Assembly: GCA_015143295.1 (NCBI GenBank)
Contig: CM026556.1
Coordinates: 23,188,547 to 23,252,546 of the forward strand
DNA: 64,000 nt
Direction: 5' to 3'
DNA from: Tetracentron sinense
Taxonomy: Eukaryota > Streptophyta > Magnoliopsida > Trochodendrales > Trochodendraceae
Below, one piece after another: positions 35,015 through 44,275 of the stretch (its first letter is position 1; each line of letters begins with the position of its first letter). The position numbers were made by a program, and so were the translations under genes. The notes under the pieces are model-generated. The model saw only the letters and a program-made list of their open reading frames with translations. It was not told the DNA's origin and did no database searches.

Positions 35015-35593
35015 TATAGATATGGGGATAGCTACAGTTCACGCTATGCGTGGACTGCGTATCCACCACGCATACTGTTTTGCTCCCACTATTTAATTAA
35101 AATGGAGGGTATTCCAAGTCATTTTAAATACATTTAAAACACTCCAAAAATTTGAAATTCATTCTAAAATTTGAAAGAATACGAGTTTTTTTAAACTACT
35201 CATCTTCTTCCTTTCCTCTGTTTAGAACTCATCTTCTTCCTTCCTCTGCCCGGCCGGACTTACAAAAATTAAATGCAGCACTTGTGAAGCAGCCAAGGAG
35301 GAACGAAACGAGAGAGAAGGGTATGGTTACGGGAAACCAGGGTTTTCTAGGTCTCCTCTTAGAAGCAGAAAAAAAACAGAGAAGTAGCCAAGGTTAGATT
35401 TAGGAAAAAAAAAAAGCAGTTGGAGAGGGAGAGAGAGAGAGAGAGAGGTATGGTTATGGGGCATTTCTGTTGGGGTGTTTATTCCGGTCAGTTTCTGACT
35501 TCTAGGTTTCACTTTAGATCTCCATTGCAGGGGAAAAAAAAAAACAGCAGTTAGATTCAACATTTGAGACTTCTAGGCTTTTATTCTCCACAA

Positions 35594-35877
35594 GATGGGT
35601 ATCGTGTGTATATCATATATCTAGACCCTTCATCAGTAACCTCTGGTGGCTAGCTGGAAGACACTACAATGGTGGAGAAATACTCAATTTCTGAAGATGC
35701 CTTTGATAAACTTGATGTTACTTTCAGAAAATTTTAGCAAAAGATGGTATCTCAAAATCCATCACTTCTTGAAAGAAAAATACCAGATAACTACATGGAA
35801 GACCTTTGTGCAAATATCAAGGTAGGAGATAGATGCGAAGTTGAACGTGGAGAAAAAAGAGGCGTTGTCAAGCTTGT
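35594..35877 (+). pseudogene. TFCB: Captured fragment of tubulin-folding cofactor B
   Basis: Read from GAT at 35594, the + strand gives DGYRVYIIYLDPSSVTSGG, then LEDTTMVEKYSISEDAFDKL, VSQNPSLLE, NYMEDLCANIKVGDRCEVE and GEKRGVVKLV. This is the stretch between the ubiquitin-like domain and the CAP-Gly domain start of plant tubulin-folding cofactor B, an alpha-tubulin folding chaperone (compared with the Arabidopsis protein from memory). Two in-frame stops interrupt it: TAG where Trp is expected in GGWLED, and TAG where Lys is expected in FRKFK. A consensus-like acceptor (ccacaag) precedes it and a donor (gtgagc) follows, so genomic DNA with introns was captured, not a cDNA. It cannot encode the chaperone. 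Confidence 0.85.
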
Positions 35878-37539
35878 GTGAGCAACAATCAGTTTGGTAA
35901 ATTTGTTTTACAGCTTGCATGCTAAAAAGTACATTTCCAGATTATTATGAGAACAGTTTTTTCATGAAATATTGTTTTACATCTTGCATGTTTTACTCGT
36001 GTCAAGAGAAGTAAGCGGATATCATCCAAGTGTAAATTGGTTGCTGCAATTGGAATGCTTTGGTGACTGCTGTTGCTGCTACGGTTGGCGGGCGTGTTTG
36101 GGATAGTTATTGCTTGTCTCCACTCTCCAGGTACAATCCTTATATTGTTACTAGTATGCAGTCCAATTCAATTTTTTGCAGAACCGCAGGGAACTTGTAT
36201 CTGGGTCTAGAGTGTATCTATTTAATTTGGCAAAACCATTAAGGAGCTTGAAATCTTTTCAATGGTCATCATGGAAGCCGGTATGGTGGGTTTAGACATG
36301 CTGCAGTTGGAATGCTATGGTGACTGTTGCTGCCATTGTTGGTCGTGTTTGTGATAGTTATTGTATATGTCTCCGTTATATTTTATATCCCTACTTTGTT
36401 TTGTAATATTTCATGGTTGACAGGGGATTTAAATGTTGGATTTAGACATGTCCCATTACTGTAACTTAAACCCATTGAGAACCAATTTTCTTTTTTATAT
36501 GTGCACTCAGTATATTTATATATTTGTGCATGTAAGGAGACCAAGTATTTCAAATAGTATTAAGTATAAGCCTAAATATTTTTTTATGTTTACGGAATAT
36601 TAGGAGATCCCATAACATCATTATTTTGGATAGTAAGTGCTAATGGTACCAAGTGTTAATATTGATATTGCGGAAAATTATTGTGCTCTACTTTCTGGGT
36701 CTAGTAAACAAACTAGGACCTTTTATTATCACTCCATATTGCAAGGAACTAGCAACATCTACAGGCAACTCTGCACCTCAGTGGTAGAGAAGTGCAAGAT
36801 CTATCACACACCATAATACATGTGATACATCTCTCACACAATAACAGAACCAAAGTCTCCACAATTATGGGATCCTAATGTATCTTCAAAAGATTCTTAG
36901 TCATACATTTTCGATACTCTTGTTATCTACGTTCCTTCTCTATCAATCAGAAGCAAGGAATTGGCAACATATATAAGTAAACAACATATGACCTTTTAAT
37001 ATCATCCAATAGTGATTACATTCCTCACCTACCAATATTTGTTGATAGAAGGCAGACCTCATTTTTTTTCCTGTGCATGAGCAAATATCACTTTTTAGCG
37101 AGTACTAGACATAAATGGGTTTGTGGCATTCATCTATGGTTCCAGCATTTGATTATTAGCAGCCCTAAGCATAACATGGTTAGAACAACCAACTGATTTA
37201 GGACTTGCCTACGAAGAAATTCAATTTTGAAACTTCTGAATGAGGAAAATGGAGCAAAATAGACTAGAATATAGGAATCATATCAAATTATCTATTTGCA
37301 GGATTAATGTAGCTATGTACAATCAAGAGATGGAAGGTGAAAACTCATAACAGAATAAACTTGAGCTCCGGCAAACATTTTTAAAAAAAAAAAAATCTTA
37401 ATGACCACTATGTAGTGATCAAAACACATCCGTCACAAAGACCAAAAAGAAAAAATAGAACAAAAAAAAAATCTTGGTTTCCAAGAAGCCTTCTTTCCAA
37501 AGCATCAACTCTATTAGCCACACCTTTTGTCGAGCACAA

Positions 37540-38225
37540 CATAGGGCTATGGGGTCCAGGCCCCTGTATTCAGCACTCTAAATGTTCGACAAAATGCCTC
37601 TGCGTTGGTTCTTGGTCCCCAACCTAGTTCGGTGGCTGCAATGGTGTTAGAGGAGGATGGGACTTCGGATAGCCTGGATGGTGGCACGAATGTGTTGGAT
37701 GTTGTTGTGAATGGGTTTGGCTTGCCATTTTCTCGACCCTTAGAGGAGGAAATTGTGGCAAGGATGCCTTGGTTGAGGGTGGGGTTCAATAGTGGGGGTA
37801 CTTATTGCACGCCACATGCTCGATTATATGGTTCAAAGATTCTGCGAGATAAAACAGCATCTTGCTTGGGTTCAGATGAGATCCGTGACAGTGCCCTTTC
37901 ATCGAGCTTTTAAAGAGAGAGTCGTGGTTTACAATCAAACCTTCTTTTGAGAACCACACCTTCACATGACAGTTCTTGTGGTTTACAATCACACCTTCTT
38001 TTGAGGACCACACCTTCACATGACAGTTCTCCCTCTGGATTGCCGCTTTTGCAATATCCGTCTTTGCTCCCAACAACAGACCATATTATCTTTCTTGATG
38101 GTTCGGGCGGCTAAGATCGAAGAAAGGGAGCCGAAACTGAAAGAGGAGAAGGAAAACCTGCAAGCTGTCAATGACGCTCCAACACTCTCCGGGGGAAGGG
38201 TCGCCATTGTGATGATCCAACACAA
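37540..38225. other. Possible further captured segments in the Pack-MULE
   Basis: Several overlapping open frames of 70-100 codons lie here with higher GC than the flanks. On the minus strand one begins with a good start context near 38208 (MATLPPESVGASLTACRF). A unit of about 55 bp (gtggtttacaatca ... catgacagttct) is repeated in tandem at 37922-38032. I do not recognise a family for any frame. Confidence 0.35.
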
Positions 38226-38703
38226 TGTTACCTGGTTCTTCGGTTCGCTCGGTTCGAATTCGGGTTCGCGGTTCGTAATTCGCCACTTTAGAATGAACCC
38301 AATTCGCTAGGGGTAGGATGAGATAATTCTTTTTTCGGTTTGCTTAAGTTCTTTAGTTTGGTTCACTAGCTTGGTTCACCACTTAAGCATGTAAAACAAA
38401 ATATATATTTTATATTATATTATAAAAATATATATCTTTTAAGCATGTAAACAAAATATTACAAATACTTATTTGAAAAATAATTTTTTTAAATGTATTT
38501 TTATGAATGGTTTGTGAACTCAAAGTATAAATTTGTTGAACCTAATGAAAAATATCAGCATTTGAATAAAAAATTTGACAGACTAAGATAGTTTTGAAAC
38601 CACTATGTGGTTCGCTTAATTTCACGAACGAAACCGAACTAAACCAGTTCAGGTTCGCTCGGTTCACGGTTCGCTATAGCATGTAGCGAATTTGGTAACC
38701 CTG
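38223..38703. mobile_element. hAT-type MITE with ttcggttcgctcggttc words
   Basis: 8-bp target duplication with one mismatch: atccaaca (38215-38222) and atccaata (38704-38711). Ends are caatgttacc and, reversed, cagggttacc. The termini are rich in ggttcg words and the centre is AT-rich. It is inserted in the Pack-MULE near the right terminal repeat. Confidence 0.72.
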
Positions 38704-39035
38704 ATCCAATACTCTCCGACAGTGAACTCTTAACGGCCGGAGAGTTTGTTGTTGATGTTTCACTCTTCAACAAAGGTTGTGTTCATCACAACAGAACGAA
38801 AGAAAAACAGAGGAAGAAATGAAGCAAAGAAGATGAGAGGACGAAGGGCTCCAAAATTTGGGAGATTTTAAAAATTGGTGGGATTCAAATTTCGGGGTGT
38901 TTTGAAGTGTGAAAAATTGACTTAAAATACCCTTTAGTTTTAAGGAATCTAGGGTTAGTATGGTCCGCGTGGTCGATATCTTGGTCACGCACTGCGTGGT
39001 CTATATCTAACCCCTATATATATATATATATGCAT

Positions 39036-39301
39036 TTTGATCATGAATTAGTCTATGGGTACTCCCAAAGTGTACTCCGTAATCCTAACCGTTTAACTCG
39101 GTTATTAAACGGTTAGGATTAGAGCTGATGTGGCATCAGAAAAAACAAAATAAGCTAAACTAAATCTTGGCCTTTGGTGGTTAGGTTAGGATTAAGGAGT
39201 ACAATTGAGAATATATTTGGGAATACCCATAGACCAACTCTTTGATCAGAGAGTACAATTGGGAGTATATTTGAGAGTACCCATAGACCAACTCTTTGAT
39301 C
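39036..39301. mobile_element. MITE with its right end duplicated
   Basis: Left end ttttgatcatgaattagtct ... gggtactccc ... taatcctaacc. The right end is its inverse, ggttaggatt ... accaactctttgatca, ending near 39242. A second copy of the right end (about 58 bp, gagagtacaattgggagtat onward) follows directly to 39301. It lies between the Pack-MULE and the kinase promoter. Confidence 0.65.
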
Positions 39302-39566
39302 ATTTGGGTTCTCGAGAGAAGCTCTGATAAGTCACATGATGTAGCCCTATAGGAATGCAAAATGGGGTGCTTACAATAAGTATTCATATTTATGATCCGA
39401 TCACCAAAACGTGATTATCATTGAAATAACCATTAAGAAGAGAATTAGATACTTTGTTCGTGGAGTTGATGCCTTGAATAATCTATAACCCCCAACTAGT
39501 ATCCACAGTTTTTCTATTCAAACATTTGAAATAAAAGACTATTGAAACAAGGTTTGAAATATCGTT

Positions 39567-39760
39567 TTGGCAAGGGACCATATCTTAGAAAGCAGAGGTC
39601 CTGAGTTTGACTCTTGCCATCTCTTTGGGGCCACATGCACAAGGTATAACGGTTAGCATGGACCTTGGGCTTACCGGTTCATGTGGGTTGCGGGGTCTTG
39701 CATGTGCCCGAGGTTTACTTGGTCTACCCGAAGGCTGGGCTTGGGGTTCCTCGTTACAAA
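39567..39760 (+). repeat. SINE-like repeat, copy in the live promoter
   Basis: Twin of 27785-27955, with ttttggcaagggaccat, gtttgactcttgcc and tgcccgaggtttact. Tentative SINE. Confidence 0.4.
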
Positions 39761-40430
39761 AAACATATTGTTTTGATTTTGCAAAATCTCAGTCCCCTCC
39801 CCCCTACTTTTGGTATCGAAATTGCAATTTTATCAGGTTACACTATTGCAAAATTTTAGAAATTCAGCCTGAATTTTGTAGATCTGTTTTTCTTAAAACT
39901 TATTTTCTATTTTTAAAAAAAATAAAATACAACTATTTATCTAAAAATACCGAAATTTTCAATATATTTATCAATTTTTCGTAAAAATTTCCACAATTTT
40001 AAAACTTATATAATGATATTTTGTTACTAAATTATTACTTTAATTGTATATCAATTATCAATCCATTATTATAATAAAATACCTAATAAGATAGGATACT
40101 TAAAACCCTTAAAACTTCTACTAACATATTTAAATTAAATTCTTAAATAGTAGGACTCTTAAATGCTTCTATTAACCTATTTAAACAAAAAGCCTAAATA
40201 TTAGGACCCTTAAACACTCCAAACCTATTTAAAGTTTGAACTAGGATTGATGACATTTAATGCTGTCCAGGTCATCCGCACCAGTAATTAAACCTTTTAT
40301 ATTACAGTGCAAAATGAAGACTATTGATCAAATGGTAACTGTTCAAAATTGTGAGATTCCAGCTTCTTGCCAGAATGGCCTTTTCGAGGGTAATCCCTGG
40401 AATAGATGATCTATTGGAGATAGGATGGAA

Positions 40431-40505
40431 CCCTACAACTGAGAGGATTAGAGCACGTGGCTACAAACCACCCACTAAGTCGAAAGTTCGAGTCATTCCT
40501 CGCCC
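40431..40505 (+). pseudogene. Plastid trnR-ACG-derived sequence
   Basis: It reads agaggattagagcacgtgg, ctacaaaccac and then gttcgagtcattcctcgccc. This follows the plastid tRNA-Arg(ACG) gene from the D arm to the 3' end with few changes, the anticodon ACG having become ACA. The acceptor stem 5' half and the variable region are altered, so it should not fold into a working tRNA. It lies about 340 bp before the kinase ATG. The likely origin is a nuclear plastid-DNA insertion (NUPT) or plastid DNA passed through the mitochondrion. Confidence 0.72.
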
Positions 40506-40840
40506 TCAGCAACCAAGATCAGCACCATTTACATTCTCCCAATCTAAGATAGATTTCATATCAAGTGCATTATTTTTTTGTTATCTCTCTCAGTAAAAAT
40601 GAGCATAATAGAAGTTTACCAAAAGAACATTGACAGAGAGAGAGAGAGAGATTGGACGCTTAAAAAGGCGGACCGTTTCCATTGATTTTTCTTCAGACTT
40701 TGGAGTCAACAGACTTTAAAAAGTTCTCTGTCAATTCCCTTCCACACGCTTTGAATTGGGGCCTTCAAATTGCACCCCCCAACTCATTTTCCCTGTACAA
40801 AATGGAAGGAAGAAGAGATAGAAAGAACTAAATTCTTCCC

Positions 40841-43198
40841 ATGGCTGCTATCTTTCTGTTTCTTCTTCTCTGTGCATTTTCCACAGCAACAGCTCAACAA
40901 AAACACTCCAACATAAGCCTAGGCTCTTCTCTCTCTCCCACCACCAACTCCTCATGGCTCTCACGATCTGGTCGATTCGCCTTTGGATTCTATCCACAAG
41001 GCAATGGCTTTTCTATAGGTGTTTGGTTTACTGGAACTTCAAAACAGACAGTCGTAGTATGGACGGCGAACCGAGATGATCCACCAGTCTCCAGTGATGC
41101 CTCATTGCTCTTAACTAGTGATGGCGGGCTCATCTTGCAACCCACTCAAGGCCGAAACAAATCCATTGCCGACATTCCCCAATTCGCTTCCTCGGCTTCC
41201 ATGCTCGATTCTGGTAACTTCGTAATTTATAATTCTAGTTGGGTAATTATATGGCAGAGTTTTGATTTTCCGACCAATACCATGTTACCGGGTCAGTATC
41301 TTTCGGCGGGGAAACAGTTGTTTTCTAGTGTCTCCGAAACCGACCACTCGACGGGGAAGTTTCGGCTCAAGATGCAGAATGATGGGAACCTTGTGCTATA
41401 CCCTATAGAAACTCCAGATATTGCCCAGTATGCTTATTGGGCATCGGATACAGGCAACATCGGAGATAACACCAGTCTTCATCTAGACAATAATGGCCTT
41501 CTGTACTTACTCAATAATAATGGTTCCAATATAAAGAATCTTACCGATGGCGGATTATCTACTGAAGGAGCAATCTATCGTATGAGGATTGATGCAGACG
41601 GGATCTTTCGGTTGTATTCGTATAGTTTGGGTCGGAATGGTAGTTGGTCAATCAAATCATCCTCGCCAAATGATGCATGTGTCCATAAAGGCATATGCGG
41701 AGTAAATGGGTATTGTACGCTTATTAATGAAAAATCTGCTTGCAATTGTCTTCCTGGTTTCGATTTCATTGACCAGGGCCAACAGAGTTTGGGCTGCAGG
41801 AGGAATTTCAGTGAAGATGGTTGCAAAAACAAGAACGAGAAAATAAAATACGCCATTTATACATTGGAGAGTACCATATGGGAAGATGATGCATATTCCA
41901 TTTTATCGTACACGACCAAAGAGGATTGCAGAGAAGCCTGCTTGGAGGACTGTAATTGTGAAGCTGTGCTGTTCAAAGATACAGAGTGCAAAAAACAAAA
42001 GCTTCCGGTGAGATACGGGAGAATACAATCAAGTGACTCGACCACAGCTTTTGTCAAGGTGGGCATCACAAGTGCAGGAGGGAGCGGGAATTATACTCCC
42101 GCCACCACGACGACAAGAGCGGTAGCCAGAGAAAGCAAGAAAGAGCCACGAATGAACTTCCTAATCATCAGTGTTGCATTTGCTACCTGTGCATTTATTG
42201 TCCTAACGATATCCAGTGTTCTTATTAACAGACGTCGTGTTTGGGCATACAAAAATCTCTCGGATCAGGGAAATGTTGGATTGACAGAGGATGTCTCTCT
42301 GCGATCGTTTACTTATGCCGAGCTTGAGAAAGTGACCACCGGCTTCAAGGAAGTGGTGGGTAGGGGAGTTTCCGGGACAGTTTTTAAAGGGATCTTATCA
42401 AATGGGCAGACAGTTGTCGCAGTCAAGAGGCTGGAAAACGTGGTAGCTAATGGAGGAGAAAGAGCATTTTGGACTGAGATGAAAGTGATTGGTAAAACCC
42501 ACCACAGAAACCTAGTCCGGCTACTCGGTTACTGCCATGATGGACTTAATAGGCTTCTGGTATACGAGTACATGAGCAATGGATCACTTGCAGACTTCCT
42601 CTTCAGACATGACAAACACCCAAGTTGGGATGAAAGAGTAGAGATTGCTCTGAACATAGCTAGAGGTATCCTCTATCTTCACGAAGAGTGTGAAACCCAG
42701 ATCATCCATTGCGACTTAAAACCTCAAAACATACTCATGAACGAGTATCTCTGTGCAAAGATTGCCGACTTTGGATTGGCAAAGCTACTGAAGCCAGACC
42801 AGACCAGGACTATCACTGAGATCAGAGGTACGAGGGGTTATGTTGCCCCTGAGTGGAACCGGAACTTGCCCATAACAGTAAAAGCAGATGTGTACAGCTT
42901 TGGGATCATGTTGTTGGAGATCATATGTAGTAGAAAGAGCGTGGATAATGATGCTGTCGAGGATGAAGTTGTTCTTGCAGACTGGGTGTACGACTGTTTT
43001 GAGGCTGGTCAGCTGGATAAGCTGATAGATGAAGAGGTGGACAAGAGACAATTGGAGAGGATGGTTAAGGTGGGACTTTGGTGCATACAGGACGAGCCAT
43101 CTCTCCGACCATCAATAAAGAAGGTGCTATTGATGTTGGAAGGGACTGTAGGCATACCAGTTCCTCCCAGTCCAACTTCATTTCTAAGTTCAATCTAG
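40841..43198 (+). CDS. G-type lectin S-receptor-like serine/threonine kinase (LECRK type)
   Basis: A complete single-exon gene of 785 codons, the usual length and structure of this family. In order: signal peptide (1-19, hydrophobic, ending ATAQ); bulb-type mannose-binding lectin domain (about 25-155, with TANRDDP and WQSFDFPTNTMLPGQ); a second lectin-like part to about 265; an EGF-like cysteine cluster (280-304); a PAN/apple domain (about 328-405, CREACLEDCNCEAVLF); one membrane segment (439-462); and a kinase domain (about 505-770). Key kinase residues are present: GRGVSGTVFKG loop, Lys529 (VAVKR), HCDLKPQN (Asp625), DFG (643-645) and APE (669-671). Cys before the catalytic Asp makes it a non-RD kinase. 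The product should sit in the plasma membrane and sense an outside ligand; relatives act in defence and stress, but this one's ligand is unknown. The start follows a conserved 5' region, and its dead twin begins with the same ATG. Confidence 0.96.
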   Translation: MAAIFLFLLLCAFSTATAQQKHSNISLGSSLSPTTNSSWLSRSGRFAFGFYPQGNGFSIGVWFTGTSKQTVVVWTANRDDPPVSSDASLLLTSDGGLILQPTQGRNKSIADIPQFASSASMLDSGNFVIYNSSWVIIWQSFDFPTNTMLPGQYLSAGKQLFSSVSETDHSTGKFRLKMQNDGNLVLYPIETPDIAQYAYWASDTGNIGDNTSLHLDNNGLLYLLNNNGSNIKNLTDGGLSTEGAIYRMRIDADGIFRLYSYSLGRNGSWSIKSSSPNDACVHKGICGVNGYCTLINEKSACNCLPGFDFIDQGQQSLGCRRNFSEDGCKNKNEKIKYAIYTLESTIWEDDAYSILSYTTKEDCREACLEDCNCEAVLFKDTECKKQKLPVRYGRIQSSDSTTAFVKVGITSAGGSGNYTPATTTTRAVARESKKEPRMNFLIISVAFATCAFIVLTISSVLINRRRVWAYKNLSDQGNVGLTEDVSLRSFTYAELEKVTTGFKEVVGRGVSGTVFKGILSNGQTVVAVKRLENVVANGGERAFWTEMKVIGKTHHRNLVRLLGYCHDGLNRLLVYEYMSNGSLADFLFRHDKHPSWDERVEIALNIARGILYLHEECETQIIHCDLKPQNILMNEYLCAKIADFGLAKLLKPDQTRTITEIRGTRGYVAPEWNRNLPITVKADVYSFGIMLLEIICSRKSVDNDAVEDEVVLADWVYDCFEAGQLDKLIDEEVDKRQLERMVKVGLWCIQDEPSLRPSIKKVLLMLEGTVGIPVPPSPTSFLSSI

Positions 43199-43560
43199 GT
43201 CGCGTTTTGCCTAACAACTTGGTGGCTATGATCCAAATGTTGCGATGAAAAAATCAAGAGTTTTATGATGCATATATGATATACCTAAACGGTTTCTTTT
43301 CTTGTCTACTATATTTCTGTACAAATGTTGAATCTATGTGGTTTCAATGATGCCATCTTAGTTAAGAAAATAATGAGAAGTATCTTGGATTACCTTTTAT
43401 ATTTCCTAGCCTGTGCAAAAGGCTTCTCTGCATTTGAATACAGGAGTGATGATTTCCTGTCCATATTTCATAGACCAAACTATAGAGTTTACAAGTTTTG
43501 CCTCCATCGATGCACATAAACCATAGAATAAAAACCTAACAACCCAGTAGAAGCTGACTA
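43199..43560 (+). terminator. 3' untranslated region of the kinase gene
   Basis: AT-rich sequence after the TAG. A polyadenylation-type AATAAA occurs at about 43527, with TGTA-rich sequence before it. The exact end cannot be read. Confidence 0.4.
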
Positions 43561-44035
43561 TTTCACAAATAAACATTTTCATATATCATCACCTGTTGTT
43601 TCATCAACTATCAAAAACTTAGGAACATCTTGTCTGAGCAATGCAACTAACGTGCTGTGTCAATCAATCGAAATAAATATGCATCTTAATGACGTGGGTA
43701 GGATAATTTCCAGACTTCTCATTCTGGATAAAATTTATGTTAAATATTTTCTTGCAAAGAATGATTACAACAATAGAGTAAGAAAAGTTGGTGCCAATTT
43801 TAAGTCAGTCACCTGCCACTTTCTTTTGATTATAGAAGCAAAAGCTTACACAATTAGTGGATGGGAGAAGCTAAAGCCATATTAAAGTTTATGACTTACC
43901 TGATTGGGGGAGCATTTGTGCTGTTAACATGTAAAATCAGATTCAAGCGTCAATGGTGGCAATGATTAGTCAACGATCACTTGGCCTACATCTCAATAAT
44001 TTAAAATAAGGTAGCCATGCGGAGAAATATGTTTT
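43561..44035. other. AT-rich spacer
   Basis: No gene or repeat recognised. Confidence 0.45.
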
Positions 44036-44039
44036 GAGG

Positions 44040-44275
44040 CGGTGTCTAGGTCAATCTTCATAAAAGTGAGTTGTTTGGGATATGGGAGGTTTCTAATTTG
44101 GAAGATCTGTCCAGTTTGTCTACAATATAGGTTATGGTCCTTTCTTGCTTGCCCATGGGGGTTGGGTTCAAAGCCTTGTCGGTGTGTGATCCAGTGATTG
44201 AGAGAGTTGGTCGTAGGCTGGCTGCATGGAAAGCCACTTATTTCGGTTATGGCCAAGTCTTATGTTACAAAAAAC
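44040..44275 (+). mobile_element. Small LINE fragment (end of reverse transcriptase)
   Basis: The + strand frame gives ALSVCDPVIERVGRRLAAWKATYFGYG, matching the plant LINE consensus WDPVIERV..RLAxWKxxYLSxGG. Preceding sequence fits the YLGLPLG region poorly. It is a decayed scrap. Confidence 0.55.

Larger units (their letters stand above)
35024..39014. mobile_element. Pack-MULE: Mutator-like element carrying a host gene fragment
   Basis: The terminal inverted repeats are about 200 bp: left 35024-35221 and right 38810-39014. Both start GGGG(A/T)TAG(C/A)TA, with cacgc, gggtatt, aagtca, aaaacac, tttgaa and ctcatcttctt in the same order, about two thirds identical by eye. The flanks tatagatat (35015-35023) and tatatatat (39015-39023) could be a 9-bp target duplication, though the site is low-complexity. 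There is no transposase. Inside is a recognisable exon of tubulin-folding cofactor B (35594-35877), other unidentified open stretches (37540-38225) and a later hAT-type MITE (38223-38703). Length without that MITE is about 3.5 kb. Confidence 0.75.
39308..40840 (+). promoter_or_regulatory. Upstream region of the lectin receptor kinase
   Basis: This is the live twin of 27543-29426. It contains the SINE-like block (39567-39760), AT-rich sequence, the trnR-like stretch (40431-40505) and a (GA)n run at 40638-40654. Close to the gene is a well-conserved 190-bp block (40650-40840) with gtcaacagact and gtcaattccc words; TGAC is the core of WRKY-bound W-boxes. I see no convincing TATA box. The conservation between the two copies marks 40650-40840 as the likely core promoter and 5' untranslated region. 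Confidence 0.6.

Noticed and set aside
31223-35020. A single 3.8-kb Helitron from CTAG at 31223 to TC at 35020 (minus strand)
   Set aside because: Similarity of 31580-31680 to 26205-26330 supports a shorter element, and the far TC end is supported only by a dozen bases. Kept as an alternative.
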